Origin: Bacteroidales bacterium
GTDB taxonomy: Bacteria > Bacteroidota > Bacteroidia > Bacteroidales > Rikenellaceae
Direction: 5' to 3'
Length of the DNA stretch: 16,940 nucleotides
Assembly: GCA_949419965.1 (NCBI GenBank)
Contig: CASPAC010000027.1
Location: 1-16,940, forward strand
Part shown: piece by piece, positions 1-6,676 of the stretch
Layout of the letters: every line of letters starts with the position of its first letter
Numbering within the stretch: position 1 is the stretch's first letter
Made by a program: the position numbers and the translations under genes
The notes under the pieces: generated by a model
Told to the model about the DNA's origin: nothing
The model's database searches: none
What the model saw: only the letters and a program-made list of their open reading frames with translations

Positions 1-1078
1 GTTGTGGTTTGATGTAGTTTTTCAATATTATACAACAGGAGTACGGCATGGAGTGTCCCAAACTTGTTGTGGTTTGATGTAGTTTTTCAATATTATACAA
101 CCCGAGATAGTAACGGCGGCGCGCACATACTGTTGTGGTTTGATGTAGTTTTTCAATATTATACAACTTTGTTGACCAGTACGATTTTATAGCTGTAGTT
201 GTGGTTTGATGTAGTTTTTCAATATTATACAACGGGACGGGAAATACACCACCGACATCAACGTTGTGGTTTGATGTAGTTTTTCAATATTATACAACCG
301 CGTGGCGCGGATATGCGGTTACGAAGAGTTGTGGTTTGATGTAGTTTTTCAATATTATACAACATCGAAGACGAATATGGGCACAGGGTGATCGTTGTGG
401 TTTGATGTAGTTTTTCAATATTATACAACAGCCGAACAAGCAGAATGGAGGAGTAGTGCGTTGTGGTTTGATGTAGTTTTTCAATATTATACAACTATTT
501 TGCACCAGGCCGAAAACCCGACGAGGTTGTGGTTTGATGTAGTTTTTCAATATTATACAACTCCTCGCGCTTCTTCAGGCGGTAAAGCGAGGTTGTGGTT
601 TGATGTAGTTTTTCAATATTATACAACTCGAAAACCATAACGCTGAAAGGGATATAGTTGTGGTTTGATGTAGTTTTTCAATATTATACAACCCCTTGTC
701 GGAGTAGATCGCGCTGAGCAGAGTTGTGGTTTGATGTAGTTTTTCAATATTATACAACAAAACCGGGCGTATCATTTTCCACATCGCGGTTGTGGTTTGA
801 TGTAGTTTTTCAATATTATACAACCCCTTGTCGGAGTAGATCGCGCTGAGCAGAGTTGTGGTTTGATGTAGTTTTTCAATATTATACAACAAGGACTTAT
901 TACCGAAGCGCAGGCCCAGGGTTGTGGTTTGATGTAGTTTTTCAATATTATACAACCTACAACCGTACGCAGATCAAGCCCGTGCAGTTGTGGTTTGATG
1001 TAGTTTTTCAATATTATACAACCTACAACCGTACGCAGATCAAGCCCGTGCAGTTGTGGTTTGATGTAGTATTACAAC
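1..1078 (+). CRISPR. CRISPR array, 17 repeats and 16 spacers, probably type II-C
   Basis: Sixteen identical 36-bp repeats start at 1, 66, 132, 198, 263, 328, 394, 460, 526, 592, 657, 723, 789, 855, 921 and 987; a shortened one lies at 1053-1078. Spacers are 29-30 bp. Each repeat begins GTTGTGGTTTGATGTAG and ends ATTATACAAC, so the outer five bases (GTTGT/ACAAC) can pair. The degenerate repeat marks the right side as the trailer end; the leader and any cas genes would lie left of base 1. A 36-bp AT-rich repeat starting GTTGTGG with 30-bp spacers resembles type II-C (Cas9) arrays of Bacteroidetes. Type VI-B (Cas13b) arrays also use 36-bp GTTG...CAAC repeats and are not excluded. The strand is inferred from the trailer position and from the type II convention. 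No cas gene or anti-repeat (tracrRNA) is visible in the window. Because the window starts exactly at a repeat, the array may continue to the left. Confidence 0.97.
1053..1078 (+). repeat. Shortened terminal CRISPR repeat
   Basis: This last repeat copy is 26 bp rather than 36. It keeps the first 18 bases of the repeat and the last eight (ATTACAAC with one shift) but lacks about 10 internal bases of the T-rich and AATATT section. Loss at the trailer-side copy is the usual sign of the old end of an array. The sequence after it (1079 onward) is not repeat-like. Confidence 0.9.
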
Positions 1079-1278
1079 GTATCATTTACAGCCGCACATG
1101 TGGTGCTGGTATTAAGTTGCTCTGCGACATAACCCAACGTTTTCGACAAGCCGAGTGCAGAACCGAACTTGCACAAGGCTATGCCAAGGCGAGAAAACCT
1201 GCCTGAAAGGAAACATCATTCGAGACCATGCCGCAGCAGCCGAATCGATGTAGCACAGAATTTGCGTAACGGGGAAGC

Positions 1279-2322
1279 ATGAACAAAACAGCAATCCTGG
1301 CAGCGCTGCTGACTGCAGCGGCATGGAGTGAACCGAGAGCGGAAATGTGCACAAGAGTAGTATACACGGGCCCGGAAAAAACGATCCTGACGGGCCGGAC
1401 GATGGACTGGAAAGAAGACCCGCAAAGCAAGCTGTGGGTATTCCCGCGAGGCATGCGGCGCAACGGCGCGGCAGGCGCCAATTCGCTGGAATGGACATCG
1501 AAATATGGCAGCGTAGTCACCTCGGCCTACGACATCTGCACCACCGACGGCATGAACGAAAAGGGCCTGGCCGCCAATCTGCTGTGGCTGGCGGAATCGG
1601 AATACCCCGCCCGCACGACCGACAGGCCGGCTCTCTCGGTTGCGGCATGGACGCAATACGTGCTGGACAATTTCGCTACCGTGGACGAGGCTGTCGAAGC
1701 GTTCTCCGGCGACCGGTTCGACGTGGTTTCGGACCTGATGCCCGACGGAACGAGGATGGCGGCACTCCACTTGTCGATCTCGGACGCTGCGGGCGACAGC
1801 GCCATTCTCGAATACATCGACGGCAAACTCGCCATTCACCACAGCCCGGCCTATACGGTGATGACCAATTCGCCCGTTTTCGAACAGCAGCTGGCGCTCG
1901 ACGACTATTGGAACAGCATCGGAGGAGTGGTTTTTCTGCCGGGCACCAACCGTGCGGCCGACCGTTTCGTGCGCGCTTCGTTCTACATAGGTTCGATCCC
2001 CAAGACCGACGACACGCGGCTGGCCGTCGCTTCGGTATTCAGCGTCATCCGCAACGTTTCGGTGCCGCTGGGTATCAGCACGCCCGACGAGCCGAACATC
2101 TCGTCGACCCGCTGGCGTACGGTCGCCGACCAGAAAAACCGCGTCTATTATTACGAGTCGGTGCTTTATCCCTACCTCATCTGGGTGGATTTCGACGGAT
2201 TGGATTTCTCGGAGGGCGCCCCGGTCGGCATGATCGATCCCGCATCGGGCAAACGGTATGCCGGGAACACGTCCGCCGAATTCATTCCGACGGCTCCGTT
2301 CGTCTTCCAGGCAGCCGATTGA
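1279..2322 (+). CDS. Secreted choloylglycine hydrolase family amidase (bile salt hydrolase / penicillin acylase type)
   Basis: This 347-residue protein belongs to the Ntn-hydrolase family of linear amide C-N hydrolases, which cleave conjugated bile salts, penicillin V or N-acyl amides. Residues 1-23 form a signal peptide ending just before Cys24, which would become the N-terminal nucleophile after processing. Numbering is offset by exactly 22 from the Clostridium bile salt hydrolase: Cys24, Arg40 and Asp43 (in GRTMDW) and Asn197 (in MTNSP) match Cys2, Arg18, Asp21 and Asn175. LPGTNRAADRFVRASF (220-235) carries the conserved late arginine. GMNEKGLAANLLWL (91-104) is the substrate-loop signature of the Gram-negative branch. 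Product location is inferred to be periplasmic. The gene stands alone between the CRISPR array and a terminator, with no link to the uronate genes. Sequence alone does not decide between bile salts and other amides. ATG 1279 is preceded by a GGGGAAG stretch. Confidence 0.9.
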   Translation: MNKTAILAALLTAAAWSEPRAEMCTRVVYTGPEKTILTGRTMDWKEDPQSKLWVFPRGMRRNGAAGANSLEWTSKYGSVVTSAYDICTTDGMNEKGLAANLLWLAESEYPARTTDRPALSVAAWTQYVLDNFATVDEAVEAFSGDRFDVVSDLMPDGTRMAALHLSISDAAGDSAILEYIDGKLAIHHSPAYTVMTNSPVFEQQLALDDYWNSIGGVVFLPGTNRAADRFVRASFYIGSIPKTDDTRLAVASVFSVIRNVSVPLGISTPDEPNISSTRWRTVADQKNRVYYYESVLYPYLIWVDFDGLDFSEGAPVGMIDPASGKRYAGNTSAEFIPTAPFVFQAAD

Positions 2323-2355
2323 CTTTGCGAGGGAAACGGCACAAGCAGAAAAATA

Positions 2356-2392
2356 CAAAGTCCGGAAAAAGCATGCTTTTTTCCGGACTTTG
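2356..2392. terminator. Bidirectional intrinsic terminator between convergent genes
   Basis: A perfect 15-bp stem, CAAAGTCCGGAAAAA with its complement, surrounds a 7-base loop. It lies 33 bases after the amidase stop and 20 bases beyond the regulator stop on the other strand. On the minus strand the stem is followed by TATTTTTC, a good U-tract. On the plus strand the descending arm itself carries six Ts. It can therefore serve both genes. Confidence 0.88.
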
Positions 2393-2412
2393 CGTATCTA
2401 TAGGGTTGAATA

Positions 2413-3117
2413 CTATTCGAGAAAATGATTCTCCTGGTTGTTGGTGCGGGAGAATTCGCGGATGGATTTGAGGTGCCGCTGCAACATGGCGACGCACCCA
2501 TCCTCGTCGCGCTCGCGCACGCACCGCAACAACTCGCGATGCTCGTAACACACCTCCTCCAAGGGCACGGAACAAACCCGGTAACGCTGGTAATACCTCA
2601 GCACATCGGGCGTAATGACCAGCAGCAGCGACGCGATCACCGAATTGTGAGCGCCGCGCGCCAAAGCCTGGTGGTAGGCGAAATCTTTCGACACGCGGTC
2701 GTCCGTCACGAACGAATCCTCCCACGCCGTGAGCGCCTCCTCGATGATGGACAGGTCCTCTTCCGTGCGGTTGCGGGCACACAGCCGCAACGCCTCCGTC
2801 TCAAGCAGTTCGCGCACATAGACCAGCGACGCGAAATCGTAGGGCTGGATCTGCAGCGCATCGGTAATCATGCGCTCGAGCACCTGCATCGTCTCCCGCG
2901 CCACGACCGTACCGCTCTGCGGAAAGGTCTGCACGATGCCGTAGAACTCCAGCTTCTGGAACGCCGTGCGGACATGGGCGCGGCCCACACCCAGCTTCTC
3001 GGCCAGCCGCCGTTCGGCCGGCAGCCGCTCGCCCGGCTGCAGACGGCCCGAATAGAGCTGTTCCTTGATATATTTGAGTACTTCTTCGACCTGAGAATGT
3101 CCGGGTGCGTAGTTCAT
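2413..3117 (-). CDS. GntR-family transcriptional regulator, FadR subfamily with FCD ligand domain
   Basis: This 234-residue DNA-binding regulator has a winged helix at residues 8-72, with the typical PGERLPAERRLAEKLGVGRAHVR region. A helical FCD domain follows (about 95-225). Asp145, His149, His193 and His215 form the expected metal/ligand site of FCD proteins, which commonly sense uronates and other sugar acids. ATG 3117 is chosen because AGGGA sits six bases upstream; an in-frame GTG at 3144 would add nine residues. The gene lies 57 bases downstream of the lyase-like lipoprotein on the same strand, and a candidate promoter overlaps that gene's stop. Its close relatives UxuR and ExuR control hexuronate genes, so it is the obvious candidate regulator of the uronate genes here. 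That role is inferred. Confidence 0.9.
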   Translation of the reverse strand: MNYAPGHSQVEEVLKYIKEQLYSGRLQPGERLPAERRLAEKLGVGRAHVRTAFQKLEFYGIVQTFPQSGTVVARETMQVLERMITDALQIQPYDFASLVYVRELLETEALRLCARNRTEEDLSIIEEALTAWEDSFVTDDRVSKDFAYHQALARGAHNSVIASLLLVITPDVLRYYQRYRVCSVPLEEVCYEHRELLRCVRERDEDGCVAMLQRHLKSIREFSRTNNQENHFLE

Positions 3118-3169
3118 AAAGTCCCTGCTTCGGTTTGGGGACACAAAGTTCGCAAAAAAACAATCAAAC

Positions 3170-3201
3170 CAAAATTATTGCACCTCCTTTTTCACCTCGA
3201 A
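3170..3201 (-). promoter_or_regulatory. Candidate promoter of the GntR gene
   Basis: On the minus strand TAATTTTG (3177-3170) matches the Bacteroidetes -7 consensus TAnnTTTG. TTCG (3201-3198) lies 20 bases upstream, close to the -33 TTTG box. The TAA of the -7 element is also the stop codon of the upstream lipoprotein gene. One mismatch in the -33 box keeps confidence low. Confidence 0.35.
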
Positions 3202-4092
3202 ATCGGCGAATCCCAATATTTCGTCGCGCAATTCGGGTTTCAGCGCCCCCGCCTTGCCGAAACTGCGGTAGATACCCCACTTCGGGCGCATGCCCGCCGC
3301 ACCGTCGCGCCACATCGCCAGCGGCGTGAGGGGCACGGAGAGCAGTTCGCGGCCGTCGCGCAGACGCCGGAGCGACAAGCGGTAACTGCCTTCTTCGGCA
3401 CATTCGATGCGCTCCTCGGCCTCGACCCATTCGCCCAGAAACTCCTCAAGATCGGCACGTGCAAGATAACGGTTGCCGCCGCCGTCGGCCGTCGGCGGCA
3501 CATAGATGACCTGCAACTGCCGCTTGCCGTTGGAGAGCGTACGGGCCGTGAAAGTAATGACGGGCATCGATACGTCGGCCGTTCCGGCAGCGTTGTCGAT
3601 CCCCTTGATCTGGTGCACGTGGCAGAACTGCTGCGTGGTCTTCATCCCCTCGGGCAGACGGAATTTCCAGCGGAAAAGCATCTTTTCGCCCCGCTGTCCC
3701 ACCATCGAGGCGGGCGAATGGCCGTCGGTCTTGATTTCGTTGCGCTGACGGTCGGTGATGTTGGGTTTGCCGCGGTCGTCGTCGTTGTCGATATGAATGT
3801 AAAAATCGAAAACATGGCGCTGCAACTCCTCGCTCCACGACTGACGGATGTGCTGGAACGGCTCGGCGGCATGGGCGCCGGAGCGATCGGGCGTCTCGTA
3901 GTTGTAGCCGCAGCCGACGATCAGGTCATAGGTGCGCTCCGTATCGCCGTCGGCGCGCAGTTCGCCCTCCCGCAATCCGGGTTGGGGCTGCGGCGGAAGC
4001 TGCGGCCCCTCGGGGGTCGGAGACGTCTCGAACGTACGGCCCGAGCAGGCCAGAACGAAGAATACGGAGCAGGCGAAAATAAATCGTTTCAT
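3175..4092 (-). CDS. Jelly-roll polysaccharide-lyase-like lipoprotein
   Basis: This 305-residue protein starts with a lipoprotein signal peptide and lipobox LAC at Cys16, then a Pro-rich linker (about 24-40). The rest reads as a beta-sandwich resembling the PL7/PL13/PL20 jelly-roll lyases. Three motifs sit where those families keep their active-site strands: RNEIK (117-121), HVHQIKG (158-164) and RPKWGIYRSF (269-278). The third parallels the YxKxGxY strand of PL7, and QIK parallels its QIH. I cannot assign a PL family: the motifs are similar but not identical to PL7. By context the substrate is probably alginate, glucuronan or another polyuronate, attacked at the cell surface. The gene is divergent from the esterases across a shared promoter region and may be co-transcribed with the GntR gene downstream. 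A lectin-like, non-catalytic role is the main alternative. Confidence 0.65.
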   Translation of the reverse strand: MKRFIFACSVFFVLACSGRTFETSPTPEGPQLPPQPQPGLREGELRADGDTERTYDLIVGCGYNYETPDRSGAHAAEPFQHIRQSWSEELQRHVFDFYIHIDNDDDRGKPNITDRQRNEIKTDGHSPASMVGQRGEKMLFRWKFRLPEGMKTTQQFCHVHQIKGIDNAAGTADVSMPVITFTARTLSNGKRQLQVIYVPPTADGGGNRYLARADLEEFLGEWVEAEERIECAEEGSYRLSLRRLRDGRELLSVPLTPLAMWRDGAAGMRPKWGIYRSFGKAGALKPELRDEILGFADFEVKKEVQ

Positions 4093-4093
4093 G

Positions 4094-4125
4094 TTTGGTA
4101 TTCCGATCGGTTTGGGTTATCTTTG
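4094..4125 (+). promoter_or_regulatory. Bacteroidetes-type promoter of the esterase operon
   Basis: TTTG (4094-4097) and TATCTTTG (4118-4125) are separated by 20 bases, an exact match to the Bacteroidetes -33/-7 promoter pattern. Transcription would start near 4131, giving a leader of roughly 70 bases before ATG 4205. The -33 box lies next to the start codon of the divergent lipoprotein gene. Confidence 0.7.
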
Positions 4126-4138
4126 CTGACGTCCGATT

Positions 4139-4150
4139 TTGGTTAACCAA
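4139..4150. promoter_or_regulatory. 12-bp perfect palindrome, candidate GntR/UxuR-type operator
   Basis: TTGGTTAACCAA is a perfect palindrome between the divergent promoters, lying just downstream of both predicted start sites. It has the TGGT-NN-ACCA form bound by FadR-subfamily GntR proteins. It differs from the core of the E. coli ExuR/UxuR operator (TTGGTATACCAA) only in swapping the two central bases. A FadR-subfamily regulator is encoded about 1 kb away. Binding is inferred. Confidence 0.55.
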
Positions 4151-4164
4151 TTTCGGGCGTTGAA

Positions 4165-4193
4165 CAAAAGTAATAAAAAAATCCGAACCTAAA
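4165..4193 (-). promoter_or_regulatory. Candidate promoter of the lyase-like lipoprotein gene
   Basis: On the minus strand TACTTTTG (4172-4165) matches the -7 consensus TAnnTTTG. A TTTA (4193-4190) lies 17 bases upstream as an imperfect -33 box. Transcription would start near 4158, so the palindrome at 4139-4150 falls just inside the transcript. Confidence 0.45.
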
Positions 4194-4204
4194 CTACCCT
4201 ACCG

Positions 4205-5185
4205 ATGAAAAAACTGCTTTTGGCCGCGCTTCTGACAGCGGCCCTTCAGGCTCCGGCGCAGCAACCCGCCCAGCCGACCAACCGCTACGCGATGAAACTC
4301 ACGCAGAACGCCGACGGTTCCTATGAACTGACCAACCGGGCCCGCTATGCCCGCATCGTCGACCTGGAGCGGATCGACGACCTGCTGGTGCCCTACACCT
4401 ACCAGCGCGACCGCTTGCAGAGCCGCGACTACAAGGGAGTCGAGGTGCGCGAAGCAGTCTACACGACCCACGAAGGCTACGAACTCAGCATCGCCGTCGA
4501 CATGGCGCAGAGCGAAGAGCCCGCGCCCGTAGTCTTCTACGTCCACGGCGGCGGCTGGTCCCGCGGCAACAACGGCACGTTCCGCGTGCTGTCGCAATAC
4601 ATGGCCAAGCAGAAAGGCGTGACCGGCGTGCGCATCGCCTACACGCTGGCTCCGCAGCCGGGCGCCGACGTGCGCGTCTCGATCGCCGACATCCGGGCCG
4701 CCGTGCAGTACATCCGCGACCACGCCGCCGAGCTCAACATCGATCCCTCGCGCATGGGCTTCGTGGGCAACTCCGCCGGCGCCCATCTGGCCGCCGTGGG
4801 CGCCATGACCACGCCGGAAGCGAAGGCTTTCGTCGGCACGTCGGGCATCTACGACCTGCGGACGGCCGCCATCTGCCAGAAAACCAAGATCGAGGAGCGC
4901 ATCGCCTACTTCTGCGACCGCGACCCGAAAATCATGCAGGAGACCTCGCCCGCCGCCCTCGTCCCCAAGAAAAAGGCACCCGCCGCACTGCTTTTCTGCG
5001 GCACGGCCGACATCACCGTCGAGCATGCCCAGAGCCAGGCCTTCGCCGACGCTCTCCGCCGGCGCGGCGCCAAGGTCGACCTCCAGGTCTACGAGAACTA
5101 CGACCACAACCTGAGCGCCAAGGCTTCGGACAAGATGGAGGAGGTCTTCTTCCGGACGGTCGATTTCTTGGCCGAAAACCTCTGA
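4205..5185 (+). CDS. Secreted alpha/beta-hydrolase, carbohydrate esterase type
   Basis: This 326-residue esterase has a signal peptide (about 1-18). HGGG (114-117) forms the oxyanion hole and GNSAGA (188-193) holds the nucleophile Ser190. GTADITV supplies Asp269 and DHNLS supplies His301, completing the triad. The layout is that of BD-FAE-like and acetylxylan-esterase-like hydrolases found in many polysaccharide utilisation loci, which remove acetyl or similar acyl groups from glycans; family assignment beyond that is not possible from sequence alone. It is the first gene of a two-gene operon, only four bases ahead of a second esterase, behind a well-formed promoter and a possible uronate operator. 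It probably acts in the periplasm on acylated oligosaccharides. A general lipase or peptidase role is less likely given the context. Confidence 0.85.
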   Translation: MKKLLLAALLTAALQAPAQQPAQPTNRYAMKLTQNADGSYELTNRARYARIVDLERIDDLLVPYTYQRDRLQSRDYKGVEVREAVYTTHEGYELSIAVDMAQSEEPAPVVFYVHGGGWSRGNNGTFRVLSQYMAKQKGVTGVRIAYTLAPQPGADVRVSIADIRAAVQYIRDHAAELNIDPSRMGFVGNSAGAHLAAVGAMTTPEAKAFVGTSGIYDLRTAAICQKTKIEERIAYFCDRDPKIMQETSPAALVPKKKAPAALLFCGTADITVEHAQSQAFADALRRRGAKVDLQVYENYDHNLSAKASDKMEEVFFRTVDFLAENL

Positions 5186-5189
5186 CGCC

Positions 5190-6605
5190 ATGAAACGCCT
5201 CCTGCTACTGCTTTTCGCCGCTGCCGGACTCTCCGCGCAAGCCAAGGTGGCCGCACCGGCCATCTTCGGCGACAACATGGTGTTGCAGCAACAACGCCAG
5301 GTGCGGCTGTGGGGCACCTCCGATGCCCGCGAGGTGACCCTGCGCGTGTCGTGGAGCGACGAGGAGTTCCGCACCGCCGTGAAAGAAGGCCGCTGGGAAC
5401 TAGCGGTGCCGACCCCGGCCGGCTCGTACGAGCCGCAGACGCTCACGGTGAGCGATGCCGATTCGGAGCTTAAGTGGTGCAACGTGCTGATCGGCGAAGT
5501 GTGGATCTGCTCCGGCCAATCGAACATGTACATGCCCCTGCGCGGCTACACGGGCCAGCCCGTCGACGAAGCGCTGCCCGCCCTGCTCGAAACCGGCGAT
5601 TACCGCGACCGCATCCGCATGATCACCCTGCCCAAGCGCGACGCCGCGACGCCGCAGCATGATTTCGAAGGACGCTGGGAGGTGCCCTCGCCCGAAACCG
5701 CCCTGCGCATGAGCGCAACGGCCTACTTCTTCGCCCGCTCGCTTACGCAGACCTTAGGCGTGCCGGTGGGTATCGTCTCGACCAGCTGGGGCGGCTCGAA
5801 GATCGAAGCGTGGATGGACCCCGCGTCGCTCGCCGAACTGGGCTGCGACGTCGCGAAGATCAACGCCGACCCCAAGATCGAACCCCGAGCCAAGTGCGGC
5901 CTGCTCTACAACGGGCTCGTGGCTCCGGTAGCCGGATTCGCGGCCCGCGGCTTCGTATGGTACCAGGGCGAATCCAACCGCAAGGAGGCTCCGCGCTATG
6001 CCCGGCTGATGGAGCGGATGGCCGCCTACTGGCGTGCGCAATGGGGCGACACACGGGCGCGCATGCCTTTCCTCTATGTGCAGATCGCCCCGCACGCCTA
6101 CAAAGGTGCCGGCGACACCGATGCGTCGCTCCTCGTCGAGGCGCAGAGCGATGCCCTCGACCGAATTCCCAACGCGGCGATGGTCTCGACCACCGATCTG
6201 GGCAGCGAAACGTGCATCCACCCTCCGCGCAAACGCCCCGTAGGCGAACGGCTCGCAGCGGCAGCGCTCGTCCGGGCCTACTCCCGCAAGCTGCCCGACG
6301 CCCTCGCGGTGCGGTTCGCCGGAGCGGAATTCGCCGACGGCAAGGCCCTCGTGCGGTTCGACAATGCTCGGCTCGGGCTCTCGGCAGCGGGCGGAACGGT
6401 CACGGGCTTCGAACTCGCCGGCCAGGACGGCCGGTTCCACCCCGCCACGGCCCGGATCGTGGCCTCGAAACCCGAAGTCGAAGTCTCGACGCCCGAAGTT
6501 CCGGCCCCGGCCGCCGTACGCTACTCATTCCGCAACTTCGCTCCCGGCAACCTGCGCAATTCGCTCGGCATGCCCGTCATTCCGTTCCGCACGGACAGGC
6601 AATAA
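5190..6605 (+). CDS. Sialate O-acetylesterase-like SGNH esterase
   Basis: This 471-residue protein is a secreted SASA/SGNH-type O-acetylesterase. A signal peptide (about 1-18) precedes an N-terminal beta domain beginning AAPAIFGDNMVLQ. GEVWICSGQSNM (102-113) carries the nucleophile Ser111, WYQGESN is the conserved mid-block, and Asp336 and His344 (in IHPPRKRPVG) complete the active site. Database names for this family say sialate esterase. In glycan-degradation loci, however, members deacetylate many polysaccharides, and nothing else here concerns sialic acid. The gene starts four bases after the first esterase stop, so the two are translationally close and probably act together. They face a polyuronate lyase operon end to end, which suggests O-acetylated uronan as substrate. 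That substrate is an inference. Confidence 0.87.
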   Translation: MKRLLLLLFAAAGLSAQAKVAAPAIFGDNMVLQQQRQVRLWGTSDAREVTLRVSWSDEEFRTAVKEGRWELAVPTPAGSYEPQTLTVSDADSELKWCNVLIGEVWICSGQSNMYMPLRGYTGQPVDEALPALLETGDYRDRIRMITLPKRDAATPQHDFEGRWEVPSPETALRMSATAYFFARSLTQTLGVPVGIVSTSWGGSKIEAWMDPASLAELGCDVAKINADPKIEPRAKCGLLYNGLVAPVAGFAARGFVWYQGESNRKEAPRYARLMERMAAYWRAQWGDTRARMPFLYVQIAPHAYKGAGDTDASLLVEAQSDALDRIPNAAMVSTTDLGSETCIHPPRKRPVGERLAAAALVRAYSRKLPDALAVRFAGAEFADGKALVRFDNARLGLSAAGGTVTGFELAGQDGRFHPATARIVASKPEVEVSTPEVPAPAAVRYSFRNFAPGNLRNSLGMPVIPFRTDRQ

Positions 6606-6621
6606 CCGGCCGGACATACAC

Positions 6622-6655
6622 AAAAAATCGGCGGACCCTTGCAGGTCCGCCGATT
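6622..6655 (-). terminator. Intrinsic terminator at the end of the uronate operon
   Basis: A perfect 12-bp stem, AATCGGCGGACC and its complement, encloses a 6-base loop (6626-6637, 6644-6655). On the minus strand six Ts follow at once, so it ends the transcript that carries the SDR gene (stop at 6677). On the plus strand only CCGTTT follows; it may still act weakly for the convergent esterase operon. Confidence 0.88.
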
Positions 6656-6676
6656 CCGTTTGCAGGCGCTTTTCCG

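Noticed and set aside
258..1206. Several open frames with a repeated WFDVVFQYYTT or YNIEKLHQTTT unit across the array.
   Set aside because: They arise because many repeat-spacer units are 66 bp, a multiple of three, so an open repeat stays in frame. No start signal or family resemblance; they are CRISPR artefacts.
1079..1278. A possible tracrRNA or small gene between the array and the amidase.
   Set aside because: I found no anti-repeat to the CRISPR repeat, no clear promoter pair and no sensible short frame. A 10-base match of this stretch (CGTATCATTT) with spacer 12 is short enough to be chance.
2425..4146. A 573-codon plus-strand open frame opposite the GntR and lipoprotein genes.
   Set aside because: It is antisense to two recognisable proteins and their promoter region and has no family signature.
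5190..6605. Evidence for sialic acid catabolism from the sialate-esterase family name.
   Set aside because: No sialidase, sialic acid lyase or transporter lies nearby; the family deacetylates many glycans and the context is polyuronate.
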